Assembly (NCBI RefSeq): GCF_000145235.1
Contig: NC_014391.1
Coordinates: forward strand, 806,001-870,000
Length of the DNA: 64,000 nucleotides
Origin: Micromonospora aurantiaca ATCC 27029
Lineage (GTDB): Bacteria; Actinomycetota; Actinomycetes; Mycobacteriales; Micromonosporaceae
Direction: 5' to 3'
Numbering within the stretch: position 1 is the stretch's first letter; each line of letters starts with the position of its first letter. The notes under the pieces are model-generated. The model did not search any database. It was given only the letters and a program-made list of their open reading frames with translations, and was not told the origin of the DNA. A program made the translations under genes and the position numbers. Below are positions 29,252-37,232 of the stretch, one piece after another.

Positions 29252-30615
29252 CGGTTGAAGCCGATTGCTGGACCTGGGTCTATCGGTCCACCGTCATCGG
29301 GGGGACGCATAACTGGATCGACGCCTTGGCTCGTCTCCCAAGGGTGATCGGCGTCCCAGACCGGCTTACTTTCGCTGTCAGGATCCCGCCGGCTCCTAGA
29401 ATTGGGATTCGCTGACGCTGAGGGGGAGCCGCCAATCGGGAAAGGGCCGTGGCCGACTCCGGGCTGTGCGCTTCGCCCAGTTCCCGGCCTAGATCCTGCG
29501 GCGCCGCTGGGGGCTGTGCCGGCTCCGCCCCCGCCAATTACTCCACCCACCGGGTTAACCCGCCGCGGAGCGCTTGGTGCTGGTTGGCTGATGCCTTGGC
29601 TCGGGGGTACTCCTACAAATCCGTTAGGCAAAGCTTGACGCCCAGCGCTGCCTGAAGGTGCGCGAGAAGTCCCCGCGTCGCTTGGGGGAAGGCTCGGCTG
29701 TGCGGGTGCTGCCGGGCGGTTGAATGAGTTGTGCCCGAGGTTTGCCGTTGATGGAACGCCGATCTGCCCTCCAATTCCAGGCGTGGGATGGGGCGCTTGG
29801 TTGATCGGTGGCGATGGAGCCAGCGGCGGTGCGGGCGCTGCCCCGGATCCAGCCCCTCCCAATATCGGTCCAACGTTGCTTGAAGGGGTTGTCGGTGGCT
29901 TGGCCGCTGATGAGGAGATCGTTGATGGCTGGGCGAGTGACCGTCGTGCTGAGGTCGAAACCTGGACCGGAACAACCGGTGGGATGATCGGTGGGACCTC
30001 GCCGTAGGCGTCGGGATCGTTGATCTGGCGGCCTGGGCGGACTGGTGTGGGCGGGCGCTGGAGCATGACCTGGGCGTGCTGGAGTTCGCCGCTCAACCCC
30101 GTCATCAACCCGCGCGCCCGTACGTTCAACTGCTCCAAGTCGTCGTCCGTCACCGGGGGACGCTCCGGCAACCGGCTGCCCGCCACCGCCTTCGGGTCGG
30201 CGATCGTCGCCTCGTACGCCTGCTTCTGCCGCAGCTTCTTCGCGTACTCCTCGTGCAGCGGCTGCAGCTCGGCCCGCGCGCTGCCGATGGCGCGGGCGGC
30301 GGCCGCCAACGCGTCGTAGTTCGCGGCGGCGGCGTCGTGGGTGCGCTGCACGCGGTCGATGAGCTGGTCGAGTTCGGCGATGTACGCCCGCGCGGCGGTG
30401 TTGGTCTCCGGCGGCCACGCCTCGGCCAGACCGCGCCGGTATTCCCGAAGGCGGCTCAGGTGGGCCAGGGCGAGGTCGCAGACCTTGCGCCAGCCGGCCA
30501 CCTGCTTCCACTGGCCGGCGGTGTCCTGGTCCTGCACGCACGCCCACATGCTGAGGACGTCCATCAGCCGCCAGTCGGTCAGCCCGGAGGTGCGTCCGCT
30601 GCCCCGTTCGATCAC
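29248..30615 (-). CDS. Putative type VII secretion-associated protein with Pro/Gly-rich tail
   Basis: A 455-residue protein. Residues 10-185 are helical, with WRKVCDLALAHLSRLREYRRG and AWPPETNTAARAYIAELDQL resembling the helical hairpin of ESX substrates; the rest is a Pro/Gly/Ser-rich disordered tail. Start GTG 30615 overlaps the upstream stop by 4 bases. The tail (29.25-30.0 kb) has clearly lower GC than the N-terminal coding part. Context with mycosin suggests a secreted or chaperone-like ESX component; no exact family is recognised. Confidence 0.65.
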   Translation of the reverse strand: MIERGSGRTSGLTDWRLMDVLSMWACVQDQDTAGQWKQVAGWRKVCDLALAHLSRLREYRRGLAEAWPPETNTAARAYIAELDQLIDRVQRTHDAAAANYDALAAAARAIGSARAELQPLHEEYAKKLRQKQAYEATIADPKAVAGSRLPERPPVTDDDLEQLNVRARGLMTGLSGELQHAQVMLQRPPTPVRPGRQINDPDAYGEVPPIIPPVVPVQVSTSARRSLAQPSTISSSAAKPPTTPSSNVGPILGGAGSGAAPAPPLAPSPPINQAPHPTPGIGGQIGVPSTANLGHNSFNRPAAPAQPSLPPSDAGTSRAPSGSAGRQALPNGFVGVPPSQGISQPAPSAPRRVNPVGGVIGGGGAGTAPSGAAGSRPGTGRSAQPGVGHGPFPIGGSPSASANPNSRSRRDPDSESKPVWDADHPWETSQGVDPVMRPPDDGGPIDPGPAIGFNR

Positions 30616-31064
30616 GGCAGGATCACCCGGCTCTGTTCGGGGGCGGTGGGGTCGGCCAGTGGCGGCATCGGGCGGGCGACGGTGCTCGACGGCCCGGCGA
30701 GCGCTCGTTCGACGTCGGCCACTCGGGCGGAGGAGAACGCGTCGGCGTCGCCGTAGTGGGCGGCGATCCGCCCGGCGGCGTCGGCGAGGCGGCCGGTCGC
30801 CGGTGCGAGATCCCACACGGCGCTCACCGCGGCGGTCTGGGTGTCGTGGTGGGCCTGGAGGAACTGGACCAGCTCGATGAAGGCGTCGGCCGGGTTGGGC
30901 ACCGGCGCCTTCATGTCGTCGGCGATGTAGGACAGGTGCGGCGAGTAGTTGCGCGTCACCTCGTCCTGGAGGCGGTCGGCGAACTCCCGCATCTGCCGGA
31001 TGTCGGCCTCGATGCCGCCGTAGCCGCGCAGCCAGCCGGCTGGCTGGTTGTCCTCCGGGATCAT
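30612..31064 (-). CDS. Putative type VII secretion substrate with YxxxD motif
   Basis: A 150-residue helical protein, with no signal peptide, starting MIPEDNQPAGWLRGYGG. Two long helical regions (about 15-50 and 60-100) are followed by HYGDADAF, in which Y104 and D108 make a YxxxD motif, the known general signal of ESX secretion. The first gene of the cassette: ATG 31064 follows CAGGAGG on the minus strand. A weak -10 candidate TAACCT lies at 31104-31109. Assignment as substrate is inference from motif, fold and neighbours. Confidence 0.6.
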   Translation of the reverse strand: MIPEDNQPAGWLRGYGGIEADIRQMREFADRLQDEVTRNYSPHLSYIADDMKAPVPNPADAFIELVQFLQAHHDTQTAAVSAVWDLAPATGRLADAAGRIAAHYGDADAFSSARVADVERALAGPSSTVARPMPPLADPTAPEQSRVILP

Positions 31065-31165
31065 CGGAGCCTCCTGCCCGTCACCACACGGTTTCCCTGA
31101 GTGAGGTTAATGGCTCGACGCTGATCCCGGCAGCCCCGCCCCGTCGCCGCGGGCGGGAGGTGAGG

Positions 31166-31378
31166 TCAGCGGGGGAGGGCGGAGGCCCGCCACGCGCCGG
31201 GCCCCGCGACGGGCCCGGCCAGGGCGGGGCGTGCGCTGCGCGCCCACTGCGACACGGGGGCCGGCGCGGCGGCCTGGGCCGGGCGGGTGCGGACCACGAT
31301 CGCGCCGACCAGAGCGGCCAGCTCCTCGGCGGTGGGCACGCCACGGACGATCCGGAACAGCGGCTCCTCGGCAGACAT
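31166..31378 (-). CDS. accE: Acyl-CoA carboxylase epsilon subunit
   Basis: A 70-residue protein with the AccE signature: FRIVRGVPTAEELAALVGAI near the N-terminus and WRAS near the end (PGAWRASALPR), joined by an Ala/Pro linker. The epsilon subunit is an actinobacterial accessory subunit that stimulates AccA/AccD complexes. It is on the same strand as accD and accA but separated from accD by about 7.3 kb. It is divergent from the kinase gene, 91 bases apart. Confidence 0.85.
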   Translation of the reverse strand: MSAEEPLFRIVRGVPTAEELAALVGAIVVRTRPAQAAAPAPVSQWARSARPALAGPVAGPGAWRASALPR

Positions 31379-31456
31379 GACCCAAGGGTACGCGTCGCGA
31401 ATTCGACCTTCGCCGTACAGTGGCGTGCCGACGGTGTGGGCGTCGCAGCGGCCGGG

Positions 31457-31462
31457 TACGGT
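31457..31462 (+). promoter_or_regulatory. -10 box for leaderless kinase gene
   Basis: TACGGT fits TANNNT and ends 7 bases before ATG 31470, placing the transcript start at or one base from the start codon. No ribosome site is seen. Confidence 0.5.
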
Positions 31463-31469
31463 TTCTGCG

Positions 31470-33449
31470 ATGTCGAACGCGCTCCCCCAACTCGTCGCCG
31501 ACCGATACCGGCTTCTCACGCCGCTCGGTCAAGGCGGCATGGGCCGCGTCTGGAAGGCGCGGGACGAGGTGCTGCACCGGGACGTGGCCATCAAGGAACT
31601 GGTCCCGCCTCCCGGCCTCACCCCGGAGGAGCGCCGCGAGATGCGTGAGCGCTCGCTGCGTGAGGCGCGGGCGATCGCCCGGCTCAACAACGTCAACGTG
31701 GTCCGCATCTTCGACGTGCTGCGCACCGACGGCGATCCGTGGATCGTCATGGAGTACGTGGCGTCGAAGTCGTTGCAGGACACCATCGCCGAGGACGGCC
31801 CGGTCTCGGTGGCGAAGGCGGTCGAGATCGGCCTCGGCGTGCTGAACGCGTTGAAGGCCGCGCACAAGGCCGGGATCATGCACCGCGACGTCAAGCCGGG
31901 CAATGTGCTGCTCGGCGAGGACGGCCGCGTGGTGCTCACCGACTTCGGCCTGGCCACCATCCCCGGCGACCCGAACGTGACGCGCACCGGCATGGTGCTG
32001 GGCTCGCCCGCGTACATCTCGCCGGAGCGCGCCCGCGACGGCACTGCCGGCCCGGAGGCGGACCTCTGGTCGCTCGGCGCCACGCTCTACGCGGCGGTCG
32101 AGGGCAAGTCGCCGTACGCGCGCCCGTCGGCGATCGCCACGCTCGCCGCGCTCGCCACCGAGCCGATGCCGCCGCCGCGCAACGCCGGGCCGCTCAAGCC
32201 GGTGCTCCAGGGCCTGCTGCGCAAGGACCCGGACGAGCGGATCACCGCCGAGGTGGCCGAGCGCATGCTGCGCAAGGCCGCCGGCCGGCGGGCCAAGAGC
32301 ATCTCGCTGCTGGACGGCGTACGCCGGCCCGGGCCGAACGGTCCGCGCGTGCCGCGCCCGCCGCTGGTGCCCGCGCCGCGCCCGGCCGACCAGGCCGAAC
32401 GCGCCGCGTCCGGGGTCGCCGCAACCGGGGGTACGGCGGCAGCCGCCGACCCGACGGCGAAGGTGCCGGCGCCCACCTCGGACGCCGGGCCCACCGCGAA
32501 GGTGACCCCGCCGCCCGCCGACCCGACGGCGAAGCTCGACCCGGCGCCCTCGACCGACGAGACGCTTGTGGACGACGAGGCCCGGGTGGACGGCGTCGAC
32601 CCGGCGCTGGACGAGACGCGGCTCGACGGCGAGCCGGTCACCGACACCCCGGCACCGGTGAGCCCGGCCGCGTCCGGCTCCGCGCCGGTCAGCCCGGCTC
32701 CGGCTTCAGCCGATCCCGCGCCGTCGACCGGCCGGGCGACGGTGCTGCCGGTCGAGAAGTCCGCGCCCAACCGGCGCAACCTGCTGATCGGCGCACTGGT
32801 CCTGCTGCTGCTCGTCGGCCTGGTGGTGGCCGTGCCGCTGCTGAACAACGGTGACGACGGCGACGGCGGTGAGCCGACGGCCGGCACCTCGGCGTCGGTG
32901 GCGCCGCCGCCCGCGCCGAGCGAGAGCGCGTCGCCGAGCGCCCCGGCGGCGTCGGCCAGCCCCACGCCGTCGGCCAGCCCGTCGGCGTCCGGGGCCGCGT
33001 TGCCGGCCGGCTGGCGCCTCTACACCGGCCCGAACGGCTTCAAGGTGCCGATCCCGGAGAACTTCCAGGCGCGGGTCGGCGGGGACAACGTCGTGCTCTA
33101 CGAGGTCGGCGGCAGCCGGCGGGTGCTGTTCATCCAGTGGACGTCCGATCCGAAGCCCGACGCGTACACCGACTGGCAGAAACAGGAGCCGTACCGCGCG
33201 TCGCGTGTGCGGGGCTACAAGCTGGTCGGCATCACCAAGTGCGACGGCTACTACCGCACCTGCGCCGACTGGGACTGGCTGGAGACGCGCAACGGCGACA
33301 CCCGCTTCCACGTCCGCAACCGGGGTGTGGCGACCGCCGGCAACCGGGGCTTCGCGTTGCGCTGGGAGGTGCCCGCGAAGGACTGGGACGCCAACCTGGC
33401 CAACTGGGAGATCATCACCAAGGGCTTCGTGCCGGACCGCAAGAACTGA
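31470..33449 (+). CDS. Membrane-anchored Ser/Thr protein kinase (PknB type)
   Basis: A 659-residue receptor-like kinase. The kinase domain (13-270) has the Gly loop LGQGGMGRVW, K42 (VAIKEL), catalytic loop MHRDVKPGNVLL, TDFGLA and the SPAYISPE activation end. A long Pro/Ala/Asp/Thr linker with repeated DPTAKV units spans about 290-430, a transmembrane helix is near 435-457, and an extracellular Ala/Pro/Ser stalk leads to a ~150-residue C-terminal domain (LPAGWRLYTGPNGFKVPIP onward). The outer domain resembles neither PASTA repeats nor another sensor that I know. Upstream -10 suggests leaderless translation. Confidence 0.9.
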   Translation: MSNALPQLVADRYRLLTPLGQGGMGRVWKARDEVLHRDVAIKELVPPPGLTPEERREMRERSLREARAIARLNNVNVVRIFDVLRTDGDPWIVMEYVASKSLQDTIAEDGPVSVAKAVEIGLGVLNALKAAHKAGIMHRDVKPGNVLLGEDGRVVLTDFGLATIPGDPNVTRTGMVLGSPAYISPERARDGTAGPEADLWSLGATLYAAVEGKSPYARPSAIATLAALATEPMPPPRNAGPLKPVLQGLLRKDPDERITAEVAERMLRKAAGRRAKSISLLDGVRRPGPNGPRVPRPPLVPAPRPADQAERAASGVAATGGTAAAADPTAKVPAPTSDAGPTAKVTPPPADPTAKLDPAPSTDETLVDDEARVDGVDPALDETRLDGEPVTDTPAPVSPAASGSAPVSPAPASADPAPSTGRATVLPVEKSAPNRRNLLIGALVLLLLVGLVVAVPLLNNGDDGDGGEPTAGTSASVAPPPAPSESASPSAPAASASPTPSASPSASGAALPAGWRLYTGPNGFKVPIPENFQARVGGDNVVLYEVGGSRRVLFIQWTSDPKPDAYTDWQKQEPYRASRVRGYKLVGITKCDGYYRTCADWDWLETRNGDTRFHVRNRGVATAGNRGFALRWEVPAKDWDANLANWEIITKGFVPDRKN

Positions 33450-33489
33450 CCGGGAATCCCGCGGTTACGAAACTCGCTCGCATGGCTTT

Positions 33490-33523
33490 CCGTCGTCGGG
33501 GGTATGAATCCCTCCGACGACGG
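33490..33523. terminator. Stem-loop between kinase and small membrane protein
   Basis: CCGTCGTCGG at 33490-33499 pairs with 33514-33523, extended by GGG/CCC with a one-base bulge. It ends right before GGAAGGAGG, the ribosome site of the next gene. It may terminate the kinase message or regulate translation of the next gene. Confidence 0.55.
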
Positions 33524-33536
33524 AAGGAGGCGCGAC

Positions 33537-33749
33537 ATGGGTTACCGACGGAGGTACACCGGCCCGCGGCTGGCACTGTGGATGCTCGTGGCGCTCGGCG
33601 ACGTCGTACTGCTCCTGATCAGCGCCGGCCTGTCCGCGCCGGTCGCGGTCCTCGGCGTGCTGACGCTCACTGTCGCCGGTGTGGCGGCGTGGCGCCTGAT
33701 GCGCCGGACGCCGGTGCCCGTCCCGGCCACCGCGCGCCGCAGAGCCTGA
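33537..33749 (+). CDS. Small two-helix membrane protein (70 aa)
   Basis: A 70-residue protein: Arg/Tyr-rich start MGYRRRYTGPR, two hydrophobic helices (ALWMLVALGDVVLLLISAGL and PVAVLGVLTLTVAGVAAW) and an Arg-rich tail. GGAAGGAGG 8 bases before ATG 33537 is one of the strongest ribosome sites in the window and decides the start; ATG 33504, inside the hairpin loop, is less likely. Function unknown. Confidence 0.7.
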   Translation: MGYRRRYTGPRLALWMLVALGDVVLLLISAGLSAPVAVLGVLTLTVAGVAAWRLMRRTPVPVPATARRRA

Positions 33750-33768
33750 CCTCGGGTACGACGACAGC

Positions 33769-33795
33769 GGGACCGCCCCGAGACGAGGCGGTCCC
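33769..33795. terminator. Bidirectional terminator
   Basis: GGGACCGCC at 33769-33777 pairs perfectly with 33787-33795 around a 9-base loop, followed by ATTGCTTTC on the plus strand. It lies between the convergent small membrane gene and lysozyme gene. Confidence 0.7.
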
Positions 33796-33813
33796 ATTGC
33801 TTTCGCGCGCCGG

Positions 33814-34566
33814 TCAGGTGTTGTTGGCAAGCGCGATCAGCCGGCTGCGGTCACCGTTCCAGTAGTTGCGGTCGACGTTGCCGCTGATCCCGGAGACGGA
33901 GCCGGTGCTGGTGTACTGCCAGAAGCTCCAGAACGGGGCGCCGGCCGGCAGGGTGCCCGGCGCGCTGGCCCAGCGGGCGAGCCACAGCGGGTGGTTGGCC
34001 CACGGGCCGGTCCAGCTGCCGGTGCACTGGTTCCACCAGCTCGTTGTGGTGTAGATGACCGCGTACCGGCCGGTGCGGGAGCGGTAGGTGTTCAGGAAGT
34101 CCTGGATCCAGTTGCGCATGCCGGTGGTGCTCAGGCCGTAGCAGTAGCCGCCGCTGTACGGGTTGCCCTCGATGTCCAGCGCGGCGGGAAGCGTACGGCT
34201 GTCGGCCGACCAGGCGCCACCGTTGCTGGCCAGGTAGTTGGCCTGGGTGGAACCGGCGGAGATGTTCGGCCGGGCGAAGTGGTACGCCCCGCGGATCACC
34301 CCGGCGTTGTACGCGTTGACGTAGTTCGCGTTGAAGTTCGGGTCCTTGTAGCTCGTACCCTCGGTGGCCTTGATGAAGGCGAATTGGATGCCCGAGTTGC
34401 GCACGCTGGTCCAGTTGATGCTGCCCTGGTACCGGGAGACGTCGATCCCGGGCGTGGTCGCGGCGGCGGCCGGTCCGGCGGTCGCCACGAGGGCCGCGGC
34501 CGCGGTGGCGGCGGCGGCCAGGCCGGCGGCGAGAAGCCGGCGTACGGAGAGTCTGGTACGGGCCAT
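33814..34566 (-). CDS. Secreted GH25 family lysozyme (N-acetylmuramidase)
   Basis: A 250-residue exported hydrolase. A twin-Arg-like, Ala-rich signal peptide runs to about AAA at 36. The GH25 domain starts TPGIDVSRYQGSINW with D42; catalytic D131 and E133 are in AALDIEGNPYSGG; the fold closes with FWSFWQYTSTGSVSG and NVDRNYWNGD. It cleaves beta-1,4 bonds in peptidoglycan outside the cell. GGAGG lies upstream of ATG 34566. The catalytic domain makes up the whole mature protein; no wall-binding repeat is attached. Confidence 0.92.
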   Translation of the reverse strand: MARTRLSVRRLLAAGLAAAATAAAALVATAGPAAAATTPGIDVSRYQGSINWTSVRNSGIQFAFIKATEGTSYKDPNFNANYVNAYNAGVIRGAYHFARPNISAGSTQANYLASNGGAWSADSRTLPAALDIEGNPYSGGYCYGLSTTGMRNWIQDFLNTYRSRTGRYAVIYTTTSWWNQCTGSWTGPWANHPLWLARWASAPGTLPAGAPFWSFWQYTSTGSVSGISGNVDRNYWNGDRSRLIALANNT

Positions 34567-34694
34567 GGTTGCCTCCAGAGGGACGTCCGTCTATTGACGC
34601 CCATCTTTGGAGCTTAGTGCCCTAGATCGCAATAGGGGGAAAGGAAATTTTCATCGACGGTCGTCGTTCGCCCAGGTGGCGCGACAGTTGCGGA

Positions 34695-35243
34695 TCAGCG
34701 CAGGTCGCTCGGGTCCATCGCCCAGCGGAACGGCTCGGTGACACTCAGCGTCTCGCCCGCCTTGGCCACCGCGTCCTCGACGTAGTGCGCGCCGTCGAGC
34801 CGGTGCAGTCGCAGCGAGTGGCTGTCGCCGTCCTGCTCGACGAGCAGGTACCACGGAATTCGGGCGATCGCGTAGAGCTGCATCTTCAACACCCGGTCGA
34901 CTCCGGAGTTCCGGGGCGAGACGACCTCGCCGACCAGCGCCACACGTTCCGCGTCCAGGATCGCGCCCTCGTCGTCGGCATCTGTGACGACGAGGGCGGG
35001 GATCATGATCCGGTCGACGCCGAGCCGAACGTTGACGCCGTGATGGACGCAGAACCCGACCGGCGCGGCCACCGACTCGACGGCGTTCGCCAACCGGCGC
35101 ACCACCCGCTGATGCCGCAGGTCCGGGGCGGGGCTGACGACCAGTCCTCGGTCGAACAGTTCGACGCGGTGGTGACCGTCGCCCATCGCGAGATAATCGG
35201 CCTCGGTCAGCGGGGTCACGGACGCACCAGTTACCGAATCCAC
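34695..35243 (-). CDS. Uma2 family (DUF820) putative restriction-endonuclease-like protein
   Basis: A 182-residue protein with the Uma2 pattern: LTEADYLAMGDGHHRVELFDRGLVVSP, HQRVVRRLANAV, PALVVTDADDEG (PD-type acidic motif, although the usual PDLVVV reads PALVV, so the first Asp is missing), LVGEVVSPRNSGVDRVLKMQLYA and IPWYLLVEQD. The fold is PD-(D/E)XK-like; biological role is unknown and families of Uma2 often expand in genomes. The missing Asp may mean weak or no nuclease activity. Confidence 0.82.
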   Translation of the reverse strand: MDSVTGASVTPLTEADYLAMGDGHHRVELFDRGLVVSPAPDLRHQRVVRRLANAVESVAAPVGFCVHHGVNVRLGVDRIMIPALVVTDADDEGAILDAERVALVGEVVSPRNSGVDRVLKMQLYAIARIPWYLLVEQDGDSHSLRLHRLDGAHYVEDAVAKAGETLSVTEPFRWAMDPSDLR

Positions 35244-35343
35244 CCGACATCATCTCCGTTCCAGTAACTGCCCGGCCAAGTCTGACCGGCTGCGGGAGCA
35301 CGCCGGTCGAACGACACGGCTCGGGGCGGTAGGCTCCCCGCCC

Positions 35344-36087
35344 ATGCCCCTGATCGACGGTCTCACCACGCTCTGGGACACGCTGACCAGCGCCCAGCCG
35401 GACCCGCCGCCGCTGCTCGTGGTGGTCACCGCCGTGGTCGCGCTCGCGGTGGTCGTGGCCCGGCTGCCCTGGCGGATCGCCCGTAACGCGGTGACCATCG
35501 CGCACGAGGGCGGCCACGCGCTCGTCGCGTTGCTCACCGGCCGGCGGCTGCACGGCATCCGGCTGCACTCGGACACCTCCGGGCTCACGCTCTCCGCCGG
35601 CCGTCCCACCGGGCCCGGCATGATCCTCACGCTGCTCGCCGGATACGTCGCGCCGTCGCTGCTCGGCCTCGGCGGCGCGTGGCTGCTGGCCGGGAACCGG
35701 ATCACGCTGCTGCTCTGGCTCGCGGTGGCGCTGCTGCTGGCCATGCTGGTGATGATCCGCAACCTGTTCGGCGTGCTGTCGCTACTTGTCACCGGTGGGG
35801 TGGTGCTCGCCGTCTCCTGGTACACCTCGCCCGAGGTGCAGGCCGCGTTCGCCTGGACGTCGGTCTGGTTCCTGCTGATCGGCGGCGTACGGCCGGTGTT
35901 CGAGCTGCACCGGCAACGCGCCCGGGGCCGGATGCCGCAGTCCGACGCCGACCAGCTCGCCCGGATCACGCCGTTCCCGGCGCTGTTCTGGGTGGGCCTG
36001 TTCCTGCTGGTGAGCGTGGGCGCACTCGCCGCCGGAGCGCTGCTGCTGGCCGGCCCGATCCTGGCCGACGCGGGGCTCACCGGCTGA
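35344..36087 (+). CDS. M50-like membrane metalloprotease
   Basis: A 247-residue integral membrane protein with about six hydrophobic segments and the zinc motif HEGGH (H54, E55, H58) inside a helix. It matches the M50B-like actinobacterial family, though the second metal-binding Asp motif is not obvious. TAGGCT at 35330-35335 ends 8 bases before the ATG at 35344, suggesting a near-leaderless message. Substrate unknown; the nearby SigE-family sigma factor and membrane partner are possible targets, but this is inference. Confidence 0.8.
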   Translation: MPLIDGLTTLWDTLTSAQPDPPPLLVVVTAVVALAVVVARLPWRIARNAVTIAHEGGHALVALLTGRRLHGIRLHSDTSGLTLSAGRPTGPGMILTLLAGYVAPSLLGLGGAWLLAGNRITLLLWLAVALLLAMLVMIRNLFGVLSLLVTGGVVLAVSWYTSPEVQAAFAWTSVWFLLIGGVRPVFELHRQRARGRMPQSDADQLARITPFPALFWVGLFLLVSVGALAAGALLLAGPILADAGLTG

Positions 36088-36189
36088 CCGTGCCGAGCCG
36101 CACGAACGCGCCGAGCCGCGCCGAGCCGGCCGCAGCACGCCGTATCGCGCCGCGGAGCGGGCCGCTACGTGGCAGGGCAGAATCGGACC

Positions 36190-37173
36190 GTGCGATACGT
36201 GATCATCGGAGCGGGCGCGGTCGGCGGCACCATCGGCGTACTCCTGGCCGACGCCGGCCACGACGTGACGCTCGTGGCCCGCGGCGCGCACCTGGACGCG
36301 CTGCGGGAGCGGGGTCTGACGCTGCGCACGCCGGACGGTGACGTGACCGGCCGGCTCCCGGCGGTGGCCGGGCCGGACGGGCCGCCGCTGCCGGCGGACA
36401 CAGTGCTGGTCCTCACCGTGAAGTCGCAGGACACCGTGGCGGCGCTCGACGTCTGGGCGGACGCCCCGGTCGAGGGTGGCGGGACGGCGGGCGAACGGCT
36501 GCCGGTCGTGCTGGCCCAGAACGGCGTCGCGAACGAGCCGGCCGCGCTGCGGCGCTTCGCCCGCGTACACCCGGTGTGCGTGTGGCTGCCCGCCACCCAC
36601 CTGGAGCCGGGCGTGGTGGTCGCCAACGGCCATCCGCATCCGGGCATGCTGCACATCGGCCGCTACCCGAGCGGCGCCGACGACACCAGCCGCGCGGTCG
36701 CCGCCGACCTGACCGCCGCCGGGTTCGTCGCGCCGGTGCGCGACGACGTGATGCGCTGGAAGTACGGCAAGCTGCTCGCCAACCTCGGCAACGGCCTCCA
36801 GGCGCTTCTCGGCCGGGACGTGCCCGAAGCCCTGTCGACGCGAGTACGCGCCGAGGGCGAGGCGGCGCTCGCGGCGGCGGGCATCGCCCACACCTCGGTC
36901 GCGGAGGAGGCCGCGGAACGCGGTGACCTGGTGTCGCACCGGCCGGTCGGCGGCGAGGAGCGCTCCGGCGGCTCCACCTGGCAGAGCCTGGCCCGTGGTG
37001 CGGGCTCGGTCGAGACCGATCACCTCAACGGCGAGATCGTGCTGCTCGGGCGACTGCACGGCGTACCCACCCCGGCCAACGCGGCGGTGCAGACCGCGGT
37101 ACGCCGGGCCGTCCGCGACCGGATCCCGGCCGGCGGCTTCCCGCTCGGCGAGTTGGAGAAATTGCTCGGCTGA
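36190..37173 (+). CDS. Ketopantoate reductase family oxidoreductase (PanE/ApbA)
   Basis: A 327-residue NADPH-dependent reductase: Rossmann motif YVIIGAGAVGGTIGVLLADAGH, LTVKSQDT (catalytic-Lys region), QNGVANEP and the C-terminal KYGKLLANLGNGLQALLG with the conserved Lys-Asn pair. The family reduces 2-ketopantoate in pantothenate synthesis, but many paralogues act on other 2-keto acids, so PanE itself is not assured. GTG 36190 begins the Rossmann strand; CAGAAT about 7 bases upstream suggests a leaderless start. Confidence 0.85.
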   Translation: MRYVIIGAGAVGGTIGVLLADAGHDVTLVARGAHLDALRERGLTLRTPDGDVTGRLPAVAGPDGPPLPADTVLVLTVKSQDTVAALDVWADAPVEGGGTAGERLPVVLAQNGVANEPAALRRFARVHPVCVWLPATHLEPGVVVANGHPHPGMLHIGRYPSGADDTSRAVAADLTAAGFVAPVRDDVMRWKYGKLLANLGNGLQALLGRDVPEALSTRVRAEGEAALAAAGIAHTSVAEEAAERGDLVSHRPVGGEERSGGSTWQSLARGAGSVETDHLNGEIVLLGRLHGVPTPANAAVQTAVRRAVRDRIPAGGFPLGELEKLLG

Positions 37174-37232
37174 GCGGGCAACCCGCGCCGCGCCGCCAGG
37201 CGTGTCCCCTCACGAACACGGGGAGGTGGCAG

